Assembly: GCA_902769705.1 (NCBI GenBank)
Contig: CACXPX010000026.1
Coordinates: forward strand, 1 to 59,072
Direction: 5' to 3'
Length of the DNA: 59,072 bases
Origin: an uncultured Prevotellaceae bacterium
GTDB taxonomy: Bacteria; Bacteroidota; Bacteroidia; Bacteroidales; Bacteroidaceae
Both the position numbers and the translations under genes were made by a program. Shown here piece after piece: positions 44,227 through 52,614 of this stretch. Under the pieces are notes generated by a model that was not told the DNA's origin, did no database searches, and saw nothing but the letters and a program-made list of their open reading frames with translations. How positions within the stretch are numbered: the stretch's first letter is position 1; every line of letters starts with the position of its first letter.

Positions 44227-44291
44227 TCCCCTTCCTCCGAAGATTATCCCTCTGTCTGTCCATGAGATGACATAGACGGAACACTATAAAA

Positions 44292-44330
44292 GGCCATCGA
44301 GCTCGTGCGAAGCTCGGTGGCCGTTGTTTT
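44292..44330 (+). terminator. Intrinsic terminator after esterase
   Basis: A 12-bp stem (44292-44303 with 44311-44322, one T-G pair) with loop CGTGCGA is followed by GTTGTTTT. Confidence 0.8.
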
Positions 44331-44361
44331 AGTAGTCAGGAGAATCCAAATTAGGTGAATG

Positions 44362-44449
44362 TCACATGCCACTTTTGAGCCCGTCAGGTGTGGCATGTAA
44401 GCCCCTCAGGTGTATCACCTAAGCGTCTCAGATGCCATGTATGACAGGG
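44362..44449 (+). repeat. 22-nt repeat array C, four units
   Basis: Units at 44362, 44384, 44406 and 44428. The best is TCAGGTGTGGCATGTAAGCC plus CC. It shares the TGTGGC core and the downstream GCCC with array E. The first and last units are divergent. Confidence 0.8.
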
Positions 44450-44759
44450 TCAGAGGATAGGAGTAGAGCCTCCTTTTTCGTATTTCCTATACCAAAATGG
44501 CCAATCAAAAGTCTCATTTGGAGAAAAAAGTTCGTAGTTTTTGTCCAAAAAACATGAATTTTACGACGGTGAGACGAGCCGTAAGTGCAGTTGTTTTTAT
44601 CGGAAAATGCGTCTCAAGCATGATTTTTGAGGCCTTTTAGAGGAAAAAATGACAGGATTTTGTGCCTATTGAAGGCAATGCAACGCATGATAGACTCTGC
44701 TAATAATGTTGTAACTTGTTGGTTTATAATGATTTAAGTTGTTGGTTGGCTGGTGCGAG

Positions 44760-44918
44760 CGTCTCAGTCTCAGCGTCTCAATTGTTTTTAAAGGTACCCT
44801 CCAACTCATCTCCTTTATTATATATATTATTGATTATCAATAAGTTATATATGCAAAAAGAGGGAATGTTGAGTGGGAAAGTGACTTGTTTTTTAACTGA
44901 GACGCTGAGACTGAGACG
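44760..44918. repeat. Inverted-arm element C with AT-rich centre
   Basis: The 21-nt arm 44760-44780 is perfectly complementary to 44898-44918. The arm is a repeated TGAGAC-type unit. The 117-nt interior contains the AT-rich tract at about 44815-44860. The architecture matches elements A and B, with a different arm sequence. Confidence 0.85.
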
Positions 44919-45098
44919 GTAGTGATAACTTACTTTCTCTACAAGGCATTTTGCGGTGGGATTGCTTTATTCTATATTTTGAGGAAGTTGTTTCTGCAGA
45001 TCCCTATAGTTGATAACTTTGATGTTGCTTGCCGTGTTCTCAAAATCACCCGTATAAACAATGTAGTTTTTCCTAATAGGAGTCTTAATCCAAAATGA

Positions 45099-45136
45099 AA
45101 GCCACCGAACTACGAAGGGAGTTCGATGGCTTTTTT
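45099..45136. terminator. Bidirectional hairpin terminator
   Basis: A 13-bp stem (45099-45111 with 45120-45132, one mismatch) has T-rich sequence on the plus side and an A-rich flank that serves the minus strand. It ends the Dabb-pyrI-pyrB unit. Confidence 0.75.
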
Positions 45137-45164
45137 CTTAATCTCGAATGGAGGCTGAAGGCAG

Positions 45165-45470
45165 CTATATCTCGAAGTCGAGGCAGGCGCGCTGGACGGT
45201 GTAGGGGCGAACCTTACCATTGGCGACCGCCAAATGTTCGGGGTGCAGGGCGTAGCCTTTGAGGGCTTCTACGGATTCGAGGGTGCTGTCGAGCATCACG
45301 TCGGCATTGGAAGAGGCGAGGCGTCCGTCGATGTGAACCTTCACGTCGATGAGTCCTGGCACTTTACCTACGAGGCTTTCAAGGCCTGCCTTGATGCCGG
45401 CTTTTACTTCGGCTTTCTCTTCGTCGGAGAGTGCCGGGTTGAGTGTCCAAAGGATGATGTGTTTTACCAT
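45165..45470 (-). CDS. Dabb (stress-responsive alpha/beta barrel) domain protein
   Basis: 101 residues: MVKHIILWTLNPALSDEEKAEVKAGIKAGLESLVGKVPGLIDVKV, then FESVEALKGYALHPEHLAV-type ending, the standard Dabb fold (the helix motif here reads LESVEALKGYALHPEH). A dimeric ferredoxin-like protein of uncertain role. Third in a run behind pyrB and pyrI. Confidence 0.9.
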   Translation of the reverse strand: MVKHIILWTLNPALSDEEKAEVKAGIKAGLESLVGKVPGLIDVKVHIDGRLASSNADVMLDSTLESVEALKGYALHPEHLAVANGKVRPYTVQRACLDFEI

Positions 45471-45506
45471 AATGGGTGTCGGGTTTTTGGTGATAGGTGA
45501 TGGGTG

Positions 45507-45968
45507 TTAGACGAGTTTTACGTTGCTGATGAATTGTTCTTTGTCGCAATAGTGGCATTTGCAGATGCCTTTTTCTTTGTCTACGACGTGGAAGACGGTC
45601 TGCATGGGCTCGTTGTTGGTGATGCAGACGGGGTTGTTGCATTTCACGATGCCGCGCAGCTCATCGGGTGTTTCAACGGTCTTTTTCTCCACCACTTCGT
45701 AGTCGTGTATGATGTTGAGAATCACGTTGGGCGCGACGACGGAGAGTCGTGAGATTTCGTCGTTGGTGAAGAATTTGTCGGAGACCTTGATGATGCCTTT
45801 CTTTCCCACTTTGTTGGATGCGAAGTTGATGCCGATGGTCACTTGGCTCTTGGTTTCGAAGAGGCCAAGCAGCATGGCTACTTGATAGGTTTTCTCGGCG
45901 GGTATGTGGTCGATGACGGTGCCGTTTTCGATGGCGGCAACGAGGCGTTCTTTTTTGTTGTATATCAT
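45507..45968 (-). CDS. pyrI: Aspartate carbamoyltransferase regulatory subunit
   Basis: 153 residues. Allosteric nucleotide-binding domain (about 1-100) and the C-terminal zinc domain with CNNPVCI...CKCHYC supplying four cysteines. Start [26 protein letters not shown] is typical. Pairs with PyrB; 64 nt of CAATTAA-type repeats separate the two genes. Confidence 0.95.
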   Translation of the reverse strand: MIYNKKERLVAAIENGTVIDHIPAEKTYQVAMLLGLFETKSQVTIGINFASNKVGKKGIIKVSDKFFTNDEISRLSVVAPNVILNIIHDYEVVEKKTVETPDELRGIVKCNNPVCITNNEPMQTVFHVVDKEKGICKCHYCDKEQFISNVKLV

Positions 45969-45972
45969 AATC

Positions 45973-46018
45973 TAAGAATTGACAATTAACAATTAACAAT
46001 TAAAAATTAAAAATAAAT
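45973..46018. repeat. CAATTAA-type repeats between pyrB and pyrI
   Basis: Copies of CAATTAA and AAATTAA run head to tail in the short gap between the two subunit genes. Confidence 0.75.
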
Positions 46019-46032
46019 TTTACCTTTCTCCT

Positions 46033-46977
46033 CTAAATAATTGTCTTATCCTTCTTGATGTCGTCGAGGGTGATGCCCAGCACATAGCAGAAGAGGGCCT
46101 CGCGGGCGTAGAGTCCGTTTTGGGCTTGCTGGATGTAGTAGGCGTGTGGGTTGTCGTCTACGTCGTAGGCAATCTCGTTGACACGTGGCAGGGGGTGCAG
46201 GATGCGCATGTTCTCCTTCACGCCGCCCAGCATTTCGTTGCGCAGGATATAGACATTCTTGACGCGTTCGTATTCCATGAGGTCGGAGAAACGTTCTTTT
46301 TGCACGCGCGTCATATAGATGATGTCGGCGTCGGCGATGACTTTCTCGTTGAAGGCAGTGTGCTCTTGGAACTTGATGCCGTGGTCCTTGCAATAGAGCT
46401 TGTATTCCATGGGCATGGAGAGCTCTTTGGGCGCAACGAAGTGGAAGGTGGGGTTGAAGTGGCGCATGGCGGTGATGAGCGAGTGGACGGTGCGCCCGTA
46501 TTTGAGGTCGCCCACGAGGTAGATGTTGAGGTTCTCGAGTGTGCCTTGCGTCTTGTAGATGGAGAAGAGGTCGAGCAGGCATTGTGATGGGTGCTCGTGA
46601 GCCCCGTCGCCGGCATTGATGATGGGGATGGGTGCCACCTCGCTGGCGTATTGCGCTGCTCCCTCGATGTAGTGGCGCATGGCGATGACGTCGGCATAGT
46701 TGCTCACCATGAGGATGGTGTCTTTCAGCGTTTCGCCCTTTGTGCCGCTGGTGATTTTCGGATCGGCAAAACCAATCACGCGTGCGCCCAGACGGTTGGC
46801 GGCTGTTTCGAAACTAAGGCGTGTGCGGGTGGAAGGTTCGAAGAAAAGCGTGGCGACGACTTTTCCTTTCAGAATCTCCCTGTTGGGATGTTTTTCGAAC
46901 TCTTGCGCCATCTGTATGAGGTACATGATTTTTTCCTTAGACAAGTTGGCGATGGTGACAAAATTGTGCATTTCCAT
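46033..46977 (-). CDS. pyrB: Aspartate carbamoyltransferase catalytic subunit
   Basis: Second step of pyrimidine synthesis. 314 residues. Carbamoyl-phosphate loop [60 protein letters not shown]. Complete and normal length. First gene of the pyrB-pyrI-Dabb unit. Confidence 0.96.
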   Translation of the reverse strand: MEMHNFVTIANLSKEKIMYLIQMAQEFEKHPNREILKGKVVATLFFEPSTRTRLSFETAANRLGARVIGFADPKITSGTKGETLKDTILMVSNYADVIAMRHYIEGAAQYASEVAPIPIINAGDGAHEHPSQCLLDLFSIYKTQGTLENLNIYLVGDLKYGRTVHSLITAMRHFNPTFHFVAPKELSMPMEYKLYCKDHGIKFQEHTAFNEKVIADADIIYMTRVQKERFSDLMEYERVKNVYILRNEMLGGVKENMRILHPLPRVNEIAYDVDDNPHAYYIQQAQNGLYAREALFCYVLGITLDDIKKDKTII

Positions 46978-47061
46978 TCGTTTTTGGCATTGTTTTTCTG
47001 TTTTCGAGTGCGAAGATAATCATATTTTTTCATTTATTGATGATATTTCGAGAGAAATTTG

Positions 47062-47069
47062 TATTTTTG
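47062..47069 (+). promoter_or_regulatory. Promoter -7 element of the PBP gene
   Basis: TATTTTTG lies 23 nt before the ATG at 47093. Confidence 0.55.
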
Positions 47070-47092
47070 CAGATATTTAAAGATTGACATCA

Positions 47093-49405
47093 ATGAGAAA
47101 GACGTTTATACATTTTCTTTGGTGGTCGCTGGCCATCGTTGTCGGCGCGTTGGTGGCGGGCTTTTTCGCCATCTGGTTTGGGCTTATCGGCTACATGCCC
47201 GACCTGAAGGACTTGCAGAATCCCATCAGCCGTTTTGCCACGCAAGTGTTTTCTGCTGACGGACAGGTGATAGGCACGTGGAACTTCAATCGTGAGAACC
47301 GCATCATGGTGTCTTACGACAAACTTCCGCCCCACTTGGTGAAGGCGCTGGTGGCTACCGAGGACGAGCGTTTCTACGAGCACTCTGGCATCGACTTCAT
47401 CGCCCTGGGACGTGCCATCGTGAAGCGTGGAATTATGCGTCAGGAGAGTGCTGGCGGTGGCTCGACCATCACGCAACAGTTGGCCAAGCAGCTCTATTCG
47501 GAGACGGCTCATAGCAAGCTCGAACGTTTGCTTCAGAAGCCGATTGAGTGGGTGATTGCCATCAAGTTGGAGCGCTACTTCACGAAGGAGGAAATCATCG
47601 CGATGTATCTGAACTACTTCGACTTCCTTCATAATGCGGTGGGAATAAAGACCGCTGCCAATACCTATTTTAATAAGGAGCCGAAAGACTTGGACGTGAA
47701 CGAAGCTGCCACCCTCGTGGGGCTTTGTAAGAATCCCTCGCTCTACAACCCCGTTCGCTATCCTGAGCGTAGCAAGGAACGCCGGAATGTGGTGCTCTCA
47801 CAGATGAACAAGCAGGGCTTCCTCTCGAAAGCAGAGATGAACGAGTGGGCCGACAAACCGCTGGAGTTGCACTTCCATCGTGCCGACCACAAAGAGGGCG
47901 TGGCACCTTATTTCCGTGAGTTCCTCCGCCAGTATATGATGGCTAAGAAGCCCGAGAAGAGCGACTATCCGTCGTGGAATCAGGGCCAGTTTGTATATGA
48001 CTCCATCTCGTGGGTGAGCGACCCGCTATATGGTTGGTGTAACAAGAACTTCAAGAAGGACGGCAAGCCTTATAACGTGTATACCGACGGATTGAAGGTG
48101 CACACCACGATTGACACGCGCATGCAGAAGTATGCCGAGGAGGCCGTCTATCAGCATGTGGCACGCTATCTGCAACCAGCATTTACGCAAGAAAAGCGCA
48201 ACCGTCCGAATGCGCCATTCACCAATGCTTTGACCAAGGAACAAGTGCGCCAAATCATGAACCGCTCGATGCTTCAGAGCGAGCGCTACAGGAGCATGAA
48301 GGCAGCAGGTGCTACGGACGAGGAGATACGCGAGTCGTTCCAGAAGAAGACCGAGATGACCGTGTTCACCTATCACGGCGATATTGATACTGTGATGACG
48401 CCGATGGATTCCATTCGCTACTACAAGTCGTTCCTGCGCTCGGGTTTCATGAGCATGGATCCCAAGACGGGTCAGGTGAAAGCTTATGTGGGCGGATTGA
48501 ACTACAACCACTTCATGTACGACATGGTTTCGACAGGTCGCCGTCAGGTGGGCTCCACCATCAAACCCTATCTCTATGCCTTGGCCATGCAGAACGGCTT
48601 CTCTCCGTGCGATCTTGCGCCTAATGTGCAACGTACCTACATGGTGGCGGGCAAGCCTTGGACTCCGCGTAATGGCTCGCGTAGCCGCTATGGGGCAATG
48701 GTCACCCTCGAGTGGGGACTGGCTCAGTCGAACAACTGGATTTCGGCCTATCTGATGAGCAAACTCAACCCGCAACAATTTGTGGGCATCTTGCATGACT
48801 TCGGCATCAACAATCCAAACATCCATCCCTCTATGTCGCTTTGTCTCGGACCTTGTGAGGTGTCGGTATCTGAGATGGTGAGTGCTTATACCACGTTTGC
48901 CAATCATGGCATTCGCGTGGCTCCCATGTTTGTATCACATATCGAGGATAGCGAGGGAAATGTCTTGGTGCGTTTCCAACCGCGCATGAACGAGGTGATC
49001 AACGCCGAGAGTGCCGACAAGATGCTGGTGCTCCTTCAGGCCGTTGTGAACAAGGGAACGGGTAGCCGATTACGCCGGCGCTATAATGTGGAAGGCGAGA
49101 TTGGCGGTAAGACAGGAACCACCAACCGCAATAGCGATGCTTGGTTCATGGGCTTCACGCCCCAGCTTGTAACAGGTTGTTGGGTAGGCGGAGAAGACCG
49201 CGACATTCACTTCGACTCGATGACGTGGGGTCAGGGTGCCACGATGGCATTGCCCATCTTCGCGTCGTTTATAAAGAAAGTGTATGCCGACCATTCGTTG
49301 GGATATTCGCCTGATGCGACCTTCGGATTGCCCAAGGAGTATAATCCTTGTAAAACGGGAAGCTCCGATTTCGATGAATTCGGAATTGAGGAAGTCTTTG
49401 AGTAG
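47093..49405 (+). CDS. Class A penicillin-binding protein (PBP1A-like)
   Basis: Bifunctional peptidoglycan synthase, 770 residues from ATG 47093 (MRKTFIHFLWWSLAIVVGALVAGFFAIW, one membrane anchor); a TTG nine bases upstream is less likely. GT51 domain: TEDERFYEHSGID and GGSTITQQLAKQLY. Transpeptidase domain: serine motif GSTIKP, SNNW and KTGTT. All catalytic motifs are intact. Confidence 0.95.
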   Translation: MRKTFIHFLWWSLAIVVGALVAGFFAIWFGLIGYMPDLKDLQNPISRFATQVFSADGQVIGTWNFNRENRIMVSYDKLPPHLVKALVATEDERFYEHSGIDFIALGRAIVKRGIMRQESAGGGSTITQQLAKQLYSETAHSKLERLLQKPIEWVIAIKLERYFTKEEIIAMYLNYFDFLHNAVGIKTAANTYFNKEPKDLDVNEAATLVGLCKNPSLYNPVRYPERSKERRNVVLSQMNKQGFLSKAEMNEWADKPLELHFHRADHKEGVAPYFREFLRQYMMAKKPEKSDYPSWNQGQFVYDSISWVSDPLYGWCNKNFKKDGKPYNVYTDGLKVHTTIDTRMQKYAEEAVYQHVARYLQPAFTQEKRNRPNAPFTNALTKEQVRQIMNRSMLQSERYRSMKAAGATDEEIRESFQKKTEMTVFTYHGDIDTVMTPMDSIRYYKSFLRSGFMSMDPKTGQVKAYVGGLNYNHFMYDMVSTGRRQVGSTIKPYLYALAMQNGFSPCDLAPNVQRTYMVAGKPWTPRNGSRSRYGAMVTLEWGLAQSNNWISAYLMSKLNPQQFVGILHDFGINNPNIHPSMSLCLGPCEVSVSEMVSAYTTFANHGIRVAPMFVSHIEDSEGNVLVRFQPRMNEVINAESADKMLVLLQAVVNKGTGSRLRRRYNVEGEIGGKTGTTNRNSDAWFMGFTPQLVTGCWVGGEDRDIHFDSMTWGQGATMALPIFASFIKKVYADHSLGYSPDATFGLPKEYNPCKTGSSDFDEFGIEEVFE

Positions 49406-49458
49406 GAGTTTTTTTCTCTTTGAAGCGAATCTAAGTTGTTCTTAGAAGGGCCCCTCTC

Positions 49459-50274
49459 TTATTCGAAGAAACGGATGTAGCCTCGGTCATCGAACGAACG
49501 GTTGCCTTTCAAGAGGCCTTTGGTGGCTTTGAACTGCCCGATGTTAAGAGGGTCGTCGGCCAAATGTTTTGCAAGAAGTGATTCGCTTTCCTGAAGCGTT
49601 TCAGCCAAATAGGGATACCCGTCGGTTGCCAACACGATGGGTGTCTTTTTTTCTTGTGGGATGGGAATGATTCTCACATGCTTCATGGGAATGGGGAAAC
49701 CGTCAATCACCGAATAGTCGATGTTCTGGCGTTGGCAACTCTTGATTAAGTCGGAAAGAATGTGTTTGCGTCCCGTGTCTTCGTTCATGAATTGGGAAAT
49801 GGTGCTACCGTTAGCCAATGCCTTTTGAATGAAAATCGAACGCTTCTCTGCCAGCCATTGCTCGCTGGGCTTTGGGTTGTCGTAGAAGGTGTTTCCGATG
49901 AAGCATTGGCAATCGCCAATCATCCATATTTCGTGTTTCTCACGGCTAAAAATGGCCGTACTTGCCGCCATCCTCCACGTAGGCGATTGATGCAAAAACT
50001 GTAGGTCGGCGTTGGCATTCTCGTATTCGTTTCTGATGGCAAGCGTGGCTCTCGCGCAAAACTCCTCACAGGTGGTGTCGGCAGGCATGTGCTTGATGGT
50101 TTTGCTGACGACAAGCATGGCAAATCGGCCGTTTCTCATCTTCGTTGAGAGCTGAACAGGACTTTTGCTGGTGCTTCCGTCGATGACCGCAATGAAGTCG
50201 TCAGTCGTCACTATGCCGTCTTCGCACGTTTCCTGGCTTTGTTTGCCTATGATGCTTTGCTCTATTATTGTCAT
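49459..50274 (-). CDS. PP2C-like protein phosphatase
   Basis: 271 residues from ATG 50274 (MTIIEQSIIGKQSQETCEDGI). PPM-family metal residues are visible in order: D32-G33 in AVIDGST, MIGDCQCF, ATDGYP and a terminal FDDRGYI. No membrane or sensor domain. The start lies 74 nt inside the ygiQ-like gene; moving it downstream would remove the DG motif, so the overlap seems real. The family call rests on motif order. Substrate unknown. Confidence 0.75.
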   Translation of the reverse strand: MTIIEQSIIGKQSQETCEDGIVTTDDFIAVIDGSTSKSPVQLSTKMRNGRFAMLVVSKTIKHMPADTTCEEFCARATLAIRNEYENANADLQFLHQSPTWRMAASTAIFSREKHEIWMIGDCQCFIGNTFYDNPKPSEQWLAEKRSIFIQKALANGSTISQFMNEDTGRKHILSDLIKSCQRQNIDYSVIDGFPIPMKHVRIIPIPQEKKTPIVLATDGYPYLAETLQESESLLAKHLADDPLNIGQFKATKGLLKGNRSFDDRGYIRFFE

Positions 50275-52225
50275 CAAAATTCGGATTGAAGGATTTTTTC
50301 TTCTTCGAAGTTGGTGGGTTCGTTCGCGAAGGTTTGTTCCTTGCTGGTGTGTTTGCCGAAGAAGGCTTTCTTGCTGGCGTGTATCCCGATGAAGGGTAGT
50401 GGGAGTCACCATAAAGCTTCGGAATCAAATCGGCACGTCCTATGCGTCTTAATTCACGCTCTATGGCAGGACGTTCTTCGGGCTTGTACCAGAAGAAGAA
50501 CATGCGTTGTGCCAGCTTGTCGCGTTGGCTTTTGGCGCTCTCTATGGGCTCGAGCGTATAGGGGTCGTAACCTGTGTACCACGTTTCGGTGGAGACGGTC
50601 ATGGGAGTGGGTGTGAAGTCTTGAACCTGTTCCAAGTGGAAGTCCAAACTCTTGGTTATCACGGCAAGTTCAGCCATATCTTCCTCTCTGCACCCCGGGT
50701 GGGAAGAGATGAAATAGGGTATGATTTGCTGGTTGAGATGTTCTTCGCGGTTGATGCGGTCGAAGATGCGTTTGAACTCGTAGAACTGGCTGAACGAAGG
50801 CTTGCGCATGAGTTTCAACACCCGTTCGCTGGTGTGCTCGGGGGCAACTTTCAGACGTCCACTCACATGCTTGCAAATCAACTCGCGTGTGTATTCAGCC
50901 GCTGCTTGGTTGCTCTTTTCGTCTTTGCTTTTGTGAAGAAGCAAATCATAGCGCACACCACTTCCAATGAAACTCTTCTTGATGCCCGGCAATGCATCAA
51001 CGGCTCGATAAACCTCAAGCAGACGTGAGTGGTCGGTGTTGAGGTTGGGGCATATTTGTGGATTGATACATGAGGGACGTTTGCATTTCTCGCAAATGTT
51101 GAGATTTCTTCCGCCCATCCCATACATGTTGGCAGATGGGCCTCCCAAGTCGGAGAGATAGCCTTTGAAGTCGGGCATCTGGATGATTTGCCTCACTTCC
51201 TTCAAGATGTTTTCCTTCGAACGGCAAGTGATGAATTTTCCTTGATGGGCTGAAATGGTGCAGAAGGCACATCCTCCGAAACACCCGCGATGGATGTTGA
51301 CCGAAAACTTAATCATCTCGTAGGCTGGAATGCGCTTGTTCTTGTATTTCGGATGGGGAAGTCGGGTGTAGGGTAGGTCGAACGAAGCATCCAACTCTTC
51401 AGTAGTCATCGGAGGGTAGGGGGGATTGACCACCGCATAGACCCCATCCACTTTCTGAAGCAACCGTTGGGCGTGCCTCTTGTTGGATTCCTCCTCAATA
51501 TGCCTGAAGTTCTCGGCTTGTGCCTTCTTGTTTCTAAGGCATTCTTCGTGGCTATGAAGGATGATGTCGTCGCTTTGAAAACCGTTTGGAATCTCTTCTT
51601 CCTTTGCTAAATAAACGGTTTGAGGAATGTCTTTTATATTCTTGATATTCAATCCGTTATCAAGCTCTTCGCAAATGCGTCGCATGGGCTTTTCCCCCAT
51701 ACCATAAACAATGATGTCAGCACCCGAGTCGCAAAGGATGCATTTCCTGAGGCAATCTTGCCAATAATCGTAGTGAGTGAGACGTCGAAGACTTGCCTCA
51801 ATTCCTCCCAACACGACAGGCACATCAGGGAAGAGTTGCTTCAGGATTTTGGTATAAACGATGGTGGGGTATTCAGGTCGGCAATCATGTCTGCCATCAG
51901 GGCTGAATGCATCTTCGCTACGGAGCCTTCTGTTGGCTGTGTATTTGTTCACCATCGAGTCCATTCCACCAGGAGCAATTCCAAAGAACAAGCGAGGACG
52001 CCCCAACTTCTTGAAATCACGGAAATCTCCATGCCAGTCGGGTTGTGGAACAATAGCCACACGATAACCTGCAGCCTCTATGGTGCGGCCAATGACGGCT
52101 GCTCCAAACGAGGGATGGTCCACATAGGCGTCTCCAGAGAACAAGATGACGTCAAGTTCATCCCATCCTCTGAGTTCGCATTCTTTCTTTGTTGTAGGCA
52201 GAAAATCGCTCAGCTGGTAGGTCAT
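50201..52225 (-). CDS. YgiQ-family radical SAM protein
   Basis: 674 residues. N-terminal UPF0313 domain (MTYQLSDFLPTTKKECELRGWDELDVILFSGDAYVDHPSFG, about 1-300), then the radical SAM core with the cluster cysteines C315, C319 and C322 (CFGGCAFC). The C-terminal 50-60 residues are low-complexity, with repeated TPAR/KPS and basic residues, and overlap the phosphatase gene. Function of the family is unknown. It is coupled by a 4-nt overlap to the gene upstream. Confidence 0.92.
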   Translation of the reverse strand: MTYQLSDFLPTTKKECELRGWDELDVILFSGDAYVDHPSFGAAVIGRTIEAAGYRVAIVPQPDWHGDFRDFKKLGRPRLFFGIAPGGMDSMVNKYTANRRLRSEDAFSPDGRHDCRPEYPTIVYTKILKQLFPDVPVVLGGIEASLRRLTHYDYWQDCLRKCILCDSGADIIVYGMGEKPMRRICEELDNGLNIKNIKDIPQTVYLAKEEEIPNGFQSDDIILHSHEECLRNKKAQAENFRHIEEESNKRHAQRLLQKVDGVYAVVNPPYPPMTTEELDASFDLPYTRLPHPKYKNKRIPAYEMIKFSVNIHRGCFGGCAFCTISAHQGKFITCRSKENILKEVRQIIQMPDFKGYLSDLGGPSANMYGMGGRNLNICEKCKRPSCINPQICPNLNTDHSRLLEVYRAVDALPGIKKSFIGSGVRYDLLLHKSKDEKSNQAAAEYTRELICKHVSGRLKVAPEHTSERVLKLMRKPSFSQFYEFKRIFDRINREEHLNQQIIPYFISSHPGCREEDMAELAVITKSLDFHLEQVQDFTPTPMTVSTETWYTGYDPYTLEPIESAKSQRDKLAQRMFFFWYKPEERPAIERELRRIGRADLIPKLYGDSHYPSSGYTPARKPSSANTPARNKPSRTNPPTSKKKKSFNPNFDDNNRAKHHRQTKPGNVRRRHSDD

Positions 52226-52572
52226 TGTTCAGTCAGCTCTTCCGGCTCAGTCAGCTCGTTCTGTGCATTCTGCTCTCTGTCTTTATCTTTCCATTGGATG
52301 TAGCAGAGCACCAGATTATGCAAGCCGAATGCTTTCATGTTATTATTGTAGATCACATCAAGGCAGAGGTCAAGAAGTGGCTTGTCAATCTCATCCTTTG
52401 ACTCAAGGATAGAACGGATGTTCAATCTGAGTTTCTCAAGTACATCCTCGTCGATGATGCCATTGCTGTCAATCAAATCGCGCAACAACTGGTATTTTTC
52501 GATGGTTTGCAGATGTTCTTCGTTCACCTTAATAGTACGGGTTCCCGATTGGTTTGCTGGTATTACATACAT
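52222..52572 (-). CDS. Hypothetical helical protein
   Basis: 116 residues. Starts MYVIPANQSGTRTIKVNEEH and is mostly helical and charged, with an acidic tail NELTEPEELTEQ. No motif recognised and no membrane segment. Its stop overlaps the start of the radical SAM gene, so they are translated together. Confidence 0.7.
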   Translation of the reverse strand: MYVIPANQSGTRTIKVNEEHLQTIEKYQLLRDLIDSNGIIDEDVLEKLRLNIRSILESKDEIDKPLLDLCLDVIYNNNMKAFGLHNLVLCYIQWKDKDREQNAQNELTEPEELTEQ

Positions 52573-52614
52573 AGTTTTATGAAGTTTTGTTTATTTCAAA
52601 ATCAAATGAATCCT

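Larger units (their letters stand above)
44227..45164. other. 0.9 kb non-coding region
   Basis: No gene is supported. The region holds the esterase terminator (44292-44330), a 22-nt array (44362-44449), the inverted-arm element C (44760-44918) and a bidirectional hairpin terminator (45099-45136). Confidence 0.75.

Noticed and set aside
44716-44922. 68-codon open frame in the 44 kb gap
   Set aside because: It is made of the inverted arms and AT-rich centre of element C.
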